A DNA stretch of 64,000 nucleotides from Amycolatopsis endophytica (GTDB lineage: Bacteria; Actinomycetota; Actinomycetes; Mycobacteriales; Pseudonocardiaceae). The notes beneath the pieces were generated by a model. It saw only the letters and a list, made by a program, of their open reading frames with translations, had not been told where the DNA came from and did not search any database. The translations under genes were made by a program, and so were the position numbers. Shown one piece after another: positions 60,909 to 64,000 of this stretch; position 1 is the stretch's first letter, and each line of letters begins with the position of its first letter. The DNA is taken from contig NZ_JACCFK010000001.1 in the NCBI RefSeq assembly GCF_013410405.1, positions 2,666,001-2,730,000 on the forward strand, read 5' to 3'.

Positions 60909-61529
60909 ATGGCCCGACGCGGGGAAGCGCTGCGCGAGCACATCCTCGACACGGCGAAGCTCGCGTTCCTGGAGGACGGCTTCGAGCGGACCTCCATGGA
61001 CGCGCTCGCGGCACGCGCGGAAACGTCGAAGCGTTCCCTGTACGCGCACTTCCCGACCAAGGACGCGCTGTTCCTCGCCGTCGTCGAGCGCATCCGTGTC
61101 CTGTTCGGAGCGCGGATGGGGGCGCCCGCCGAGTACTCCGCGCATCCACCGGAAGCGGTCGTGCGGTACTGCGGGCGCTTCGTCCAGCTGTTGCGGTGGT
61201 CCTCGGTCGCCCGGATGCTCCGTCTCGGCATCGCCGAGGCGGACCGGCTGCCAGACCTGGCGGCGGGCCTCCATGACGCGGTTTTCGGGGCCACGGCCGA
61301 CGCTCTCGCGTCACACCTGGTGGCGAGCTCGGGTCTCCCGGCCGACCAGGCGGAGGTCGCGGCGAACGAACTGATCGGCCTCGCCATCCACCCGACGCTC
61401 CCCCGCCTGCTGTTCGGCATCGAACCCCTCGTGGACGAGATGCCGGAGGAGAACCGGCTGGAGACCGACGTCGACCTCGACCGGATCCGGCGGCTCCTCC
61501 ACACCGTCATGCCGCCGACGGCAGCGTGA
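60909..61529 (+). CDS. TetR-family repressor
   Basis: The 206-residue protein has the HTH EDGFERTSMDALAARAETSK and RSLYAHFPTKDALFLAVVER, then a helical domain of the TetR_C_7 kind. ATG 60909 follows TTGAGG at 8 bases; GTG 60900 is possible. It is divergent from the amidohydrolase gene, its likely target. It ends 16 bp before the Wadjet remnant. Confidence 0.9.
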   Translation: MARRGEALREHILDTAKLAFLEDGFERTSMDALAARAETSKRSLYAHFPTKDALFLAVVERIRVLFGARMGAPAEYSAHPPEAVVRYCGRFVQLLRWSSVARMLRLGIAEADRLPDLAAGLHDAVFGATADALASHLVASSGLPADQAEVAANELIGLAIHPTLPRLLFGIEPLVDEMPEENRLETDVDLDRIRRLLHTVMPPTAA

Positions 61530-61545
61530 CGCGGGCCGGGGAAAC

Positions 61546-62397
61546 ATGGAGTTCGACGAACTCGACTTCCTGCGCCGCAACGATCCGGCGTGGCGGTTGA
61601 CCCGGGTCGATTCTCTTCGGGCACGGTCGTTCGTCGGCACCGAATCCCGGCTGAACAATCTTCGAACCGAACGCACCCAGGCGACGGCGCGGTTGCTGTC
61701 GGAACAGCTGCGCACGTTCCTCGACGACCAGGTGTGGCTGGAAAAACCGCCGCGTGATGGACATCCTGTCCCCCATCGAGTCGTCCGCCCCGCCCCGGCG
61801 CTCACCTTCGAATTCGACGGCACGGCGCCGTGCTCGGGGTGCGGCGGGACGTGCGGACCGGAGGAGCGCGTCGAGCACAGCAGACCGCCGTCCGATTTCG
61901 CGGGCCGGTACCGCTTCCGCCAGAAGCCCGCCTGCGTCCGGTTTTGCCGCCTGTCCGGCGGTGAACTCGCCGTCCGGGTGGCGGAACCGGCCGTCACGCC
62001 GCCGGCGGCGCGCACCGTGTTCGTCGTCGAGAACGAGAACACCCATGTGGCTTCCCCGCCCGTCGAGGACGCTGTGATCTTCGGCGAGGCTATGCGGCGT
62101 CCCGGCCGCGGCCGGCCGGCCGTGACATCGACACGCACGGGGTTCGCGATCATGAACAGCGTGCACCGCACCTCGAGGGGCCGCTCCATGCTCATGGACC
62201 GCGCGACGCTGCTCGCCCACGAAGGTCAATGGGTGAACGAGCCCAACCCGACGAACGAGCACCTCGAAGCGCTCCTCCCGGACGAGGCCGACCTCTACAC
62301 AGACCTGGTGGAGGGTGCCCTGGGCAGCTCCGTCCGGCTGGAGCAGGAACGCATCTCGTACGCCGCCATCCGGGAAGCCACCCGCCGGTACCACTGA
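61546..62397 (+). pseudogene. Fused remnant of a Wadjet defence operon (jetA start to jetD end)
   Basis: The single open frame is a mosaic. Its start (EFDELDFLRRNDPAWRL, SFVGTESRLNNLRTE, TQATARLLSEQLRTFLDDQV) has JetA/DUF3375 segments in the right order, each separated by missing stretches. At 61745 an extra A in a run shifts the frame; the other frame continues NRRVMDILSPIESSA. The second half (RTVFVVENENTHVASPPVED, SMLMDRATLLAHEGQWVNEP, DEADLYTDLVEGALGSSVRL) is the JetD/DUF2220 Toprim end, with a further shift around GDIDTHG near 62125. JetB and the SMC ATPase JetC are gone. The order A to D and the missing middle match the jetABCD order. Confidence 0.82.
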
Positions 62398-62477
62398 GCC
62401 GGCCGGCCTCCTCCGTGTCAGCGGCCGTGTCAGGGTCGTGGCGGTCCCCTGTCAGCGCGGGCGCCGATGGTGGTCGC

Positions 62478-63419
62478 ATGAACACTCCAGCGATCGCGGT
62501 CTCCGGACTGCGCAAGACGTTCGGGGACAAGGTCGTGCTCGACGGCATCGATTTCGAGGTCCGCGCGGGCTCGGTCTTCTCCCTGCTCGGCCCCAACGGG
62601 GCGGGCAAGACGACAACGGTCAACGTGCTGACCACGTTGACGAAAGCCGACGGCGGGACGGTCCGCGTCGCCGGGCACGACATCGCCACCGAGGCCACGG
62701 CGGTGCGCGCGGCGATCGGGGTCACCGGCCAGTTCGCTGCCGTGGACGAGCTGCTGACGGGTCAGGAGAACCTGCAGCTGATGGCCGACCTCAACCGCGC
62801 CGTCACGGGCAGGGGCGATCGGATGGTCGCCGATCTGCTGGAACGCTTCGACCTGGTGGACTCGGCGCGCAAGCCCGCGTCGACGTACTCCGGTGGCATG
62901 CGGCGGAAGCTCGACCTGGCGATGACGCTCGTCGGCCACCCGCGGATCATCTTTCTCGACGAGCCGACGACCGGGCTGGACCCCCGCAGTCGCCGCACCA
63001 TGTGGACGATCATCCGTGAGCTGGTGGCCGACGGCGTCACCATCTTCCTCACCACCCAGTACCTCGACGAGGCCGACCAGCTCGCCGACCGGATCGCGGT
63101 GCTGGACAAGGGCAGGCTCGTCGCCCAGGGGACCCCGGACGACCTGAAACGGCAGGTCCCCGGGACGCACGTCCGGCTCCGCTTCACCACCGTGGCCGAA
63201 CTCGACGCGGCCGCGCTGGCCTTCGCCGGCGCCACCCGCGACGACGAGGCACTGGCCCTGCGGGTGCCCAGCGACGGCGGATCGCAGTCGCTGCGTGCCT
63301 TGCTGGACAGGCTCGACGAGCACGCGATCAGCGCCGAGGAGTTCTCCGTCCACACCCCCGACCTCGATGACGTTTTCCTCGCCCTGACGGGCCACGACAC
63401 GGAGGCAGTCGCGCCATGA
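62478..63419 (+). CDS. drrA: ABC transporter ATP-binding protein, DrrA type
   Basis: The 313-residue ATPase has Walker A GPNGAGKTTT (36-45), the Q-loop VTGQFAAVDE, signature YSGGMRRKLDLAM (near 137), Walker B IIFLDEPTTGLD (near 158) and a DrrA-type C-terminal domain (TPDLDDVFLALTGHD). Family members export daunorubicin-like drugs or lipids with a separate membrane subunit. Its TGA overlaps the permease ATG. It is the first intact gene after the Wadjet remnant. Confidence 0.93.
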   Translation: MNTPAIAVSGLRKTFGDKVVLDGIDFEVRAGSVFSLLGPNGAGKTTTVNVLTTLTKADGGTVRVAGHDIATEATAVRAAIGVTGQFAAVDELLTGQENLQLMADLNRAVTGRGDRMVADLLERFDLVDSARKPASTYSGGMRRKLDLAMTLVGHPRIIFLDEPTTGLDPRSRRTMWTIIRELVADGVTIFLTTQYLDEADQLADRIAVLDKGRLVAQGTPDDLKRQVPGTHVRLRFTTVAELDAAALAFAGATRDDEALALRVPSDGGSQSLRALLDRLDEHAISAEEFSVHTPDLDDVFLALTGHDTEAVAP

Positions 63420-64000
63420 GCACCCAGTCCCACTCCCTGGTGATGTTGCGCCGCAACTTCAAGCACCTCGCCCGCAACCCGACCTCGGTGTTCAACGCGG
63501 TCCTGATGCCGATCGTGGTCATGCTGATGTTCGTGTACATGCTCGGCGACGCGTTCAGCGTCGGCGTCGACTACGTCGACTACGCGACACCGGGCCTCAT
63601 GCTGATGGCCGTCTGCTACGGGCTCGGCGGCGTGGCAACGTCGGTGAACTCCGATATGACGAAGGGGATCATCAACCGGTTCAAGGTCATGGACGTCTCC
63701 CGCGGCGCGGTCCTGACCGGGCACGCCGTCGCCAGTCTGCTGACCAACCTGATCGCCATCGTCGCGCTCGTGGGGGTGGCGTTGCTGCTGGGATTCAGCC
63801 CCGCGGCGGGTTTCCTCGACTGGCTCGGCGTGGCCGGGATGGTCGTGCTGCTCGGCCTCGCGGCCGGCTGGTTCACCATCGCGCTGGGCCTGGCGGCGAA
63901 GACCCCCGAAACCGCGGGCATGGCCGCCGTGCCGCTGGTGCTGCTGCCGTTCTTCAGCAGCGCGATCGTGCCGGCGGAGAAGATGGGGCCGGGTCTCCGG
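63416..64000 (+). CDS. drrB: ABC-2 type permease, DrrB type (5' part)
   Basis: The gene runs out of the window; 195 residues are visible. They contain the DrrB-like amphipathic start (SLVMLRRNFKHLARNPTSVF), a first helix (VLMPIVVMLMFVYMLG), a loop with DYATPGLMLMAVCYG and further helices, with the exporter-family segment RFKVMDVSRGAVLTGHAVA. It pairs with DrrA, whose stop overlaps its start (ATGA), to form an efflux pump for a hydrophobic compound. Confidence 0.9.
   Translation, partial: MSTQSHSLVMLRRNFKHLARNPTSVFNAVLMPIVVMLMFVYMLGDAFSVGVDYVDYATPGLMLMAVCYGLGGVATSVNSDMTKGIINRFKVMDVSRGAVLTGHAVASLLTNLIAIVALVGVALLLGFSPAAGFLDWLGVAGMVVLLGLAAGWFTIALGLAAKTPETAGMAAVPLVLLPFFSSAIVPAEKMGPGLR

Noticed and set aside
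61546..62397. A functional Wadjet defence protein or a natural JetA-JetD fusion
   Set aside because: Conserved segments are separated by missing stretches and lie in different frames, and the SMC ATPase JetC is absent.

Overview
The window is high-GC DNA with GTG/TTG starts and four-base gene overlaps. It fits an actinomycete, most likely of the Pseudonocardiaceae (Amycolatopsis-like). That placement is inference from gene content and synteny; no rRNA is present to settle it.

Layout. (1) 0-16 kb is chromosome: a 3' fragment of a fatty acid desaturase, a one-pass membrane protein, a ChaA-type antiporter, a thiolase, a small secreted protein convergent with a large LuxR-type ATPase regulator, a RibD/DHFR-like protein, a GNAT/C45 acyltransferase pair, an animal-type heme peroxidase, an AraC regulator divergent from an acyl-CoA dehydrogenase-like flavoenzyme, and an unrecognised 333-residue protein. 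(2) 16.1-28.2 kb is a complete pSAM2-type actinomycete integrative and conjugative element (AICE) in the 3' half of a tRNA-Arg(CCT) gene. It is bounded by exact 42-bp direct repeats. It carries a toxin-antitoxin pair, an AT-richer cargo pair of unknown function, a strongly folded non-coding block, a PP2C phosphatase with a sigma-like HTH regulator, an operator-flanked promoter, a transfer operon (FtsK/TraSA and Spd-type proteins), a rolling-circle Rep, an excisionase and a tyrosine integrase. (3) 28.4-48.9 kb is stable core chromosome. It follows the Mycobacterium tuberculosis order mprA-mprB-pepD-moaB2-mscL ... ruc-5FCL-galU-moeA-rimJ-glpR, interrupted here by deoR-galT, a sugar-transfer cluster and a second two-component system. 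CTCAG repeats spaced 11 bp lie before mprA and before pepD, as expected for MprA control. The MoeA-like protein (Glp) and the membrane protein two genes downstream (GlpR/SepX) are a known cell-division pair. (4) 48.9-54.7 kb, beside tRNA-Ala(CGC), is a decayed island: a large serine recombinase lacking most of its catalytic domain, a TetR/RibD-like pair, the first 13 codons of an alpha-L-fucosidase, a frameshifted HTH protein and other broken genes. (5) 54.7-64 kb is accessory chromosome: glutamate dehydrogenase, an SDR with a TetR regulator, a decayed TetR/F420-reductase pair with intact operators, a lipoprotein hydrolase, an amidohydrolase, a TetR regulator, a collapsed Wadjet (JetABCD) defence locus and a DrrAB-type exporter cut by the window end.

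The best candidates for something undescribed are the AICE cargo pair at 17.2-18.8 kb with the folded block at 18.84-19.2 kb, and the PP2C plus HTH/sensor pair next to it. The Wadjet fossil at 61.5-62.4 kb is recognisable but certainly dead.
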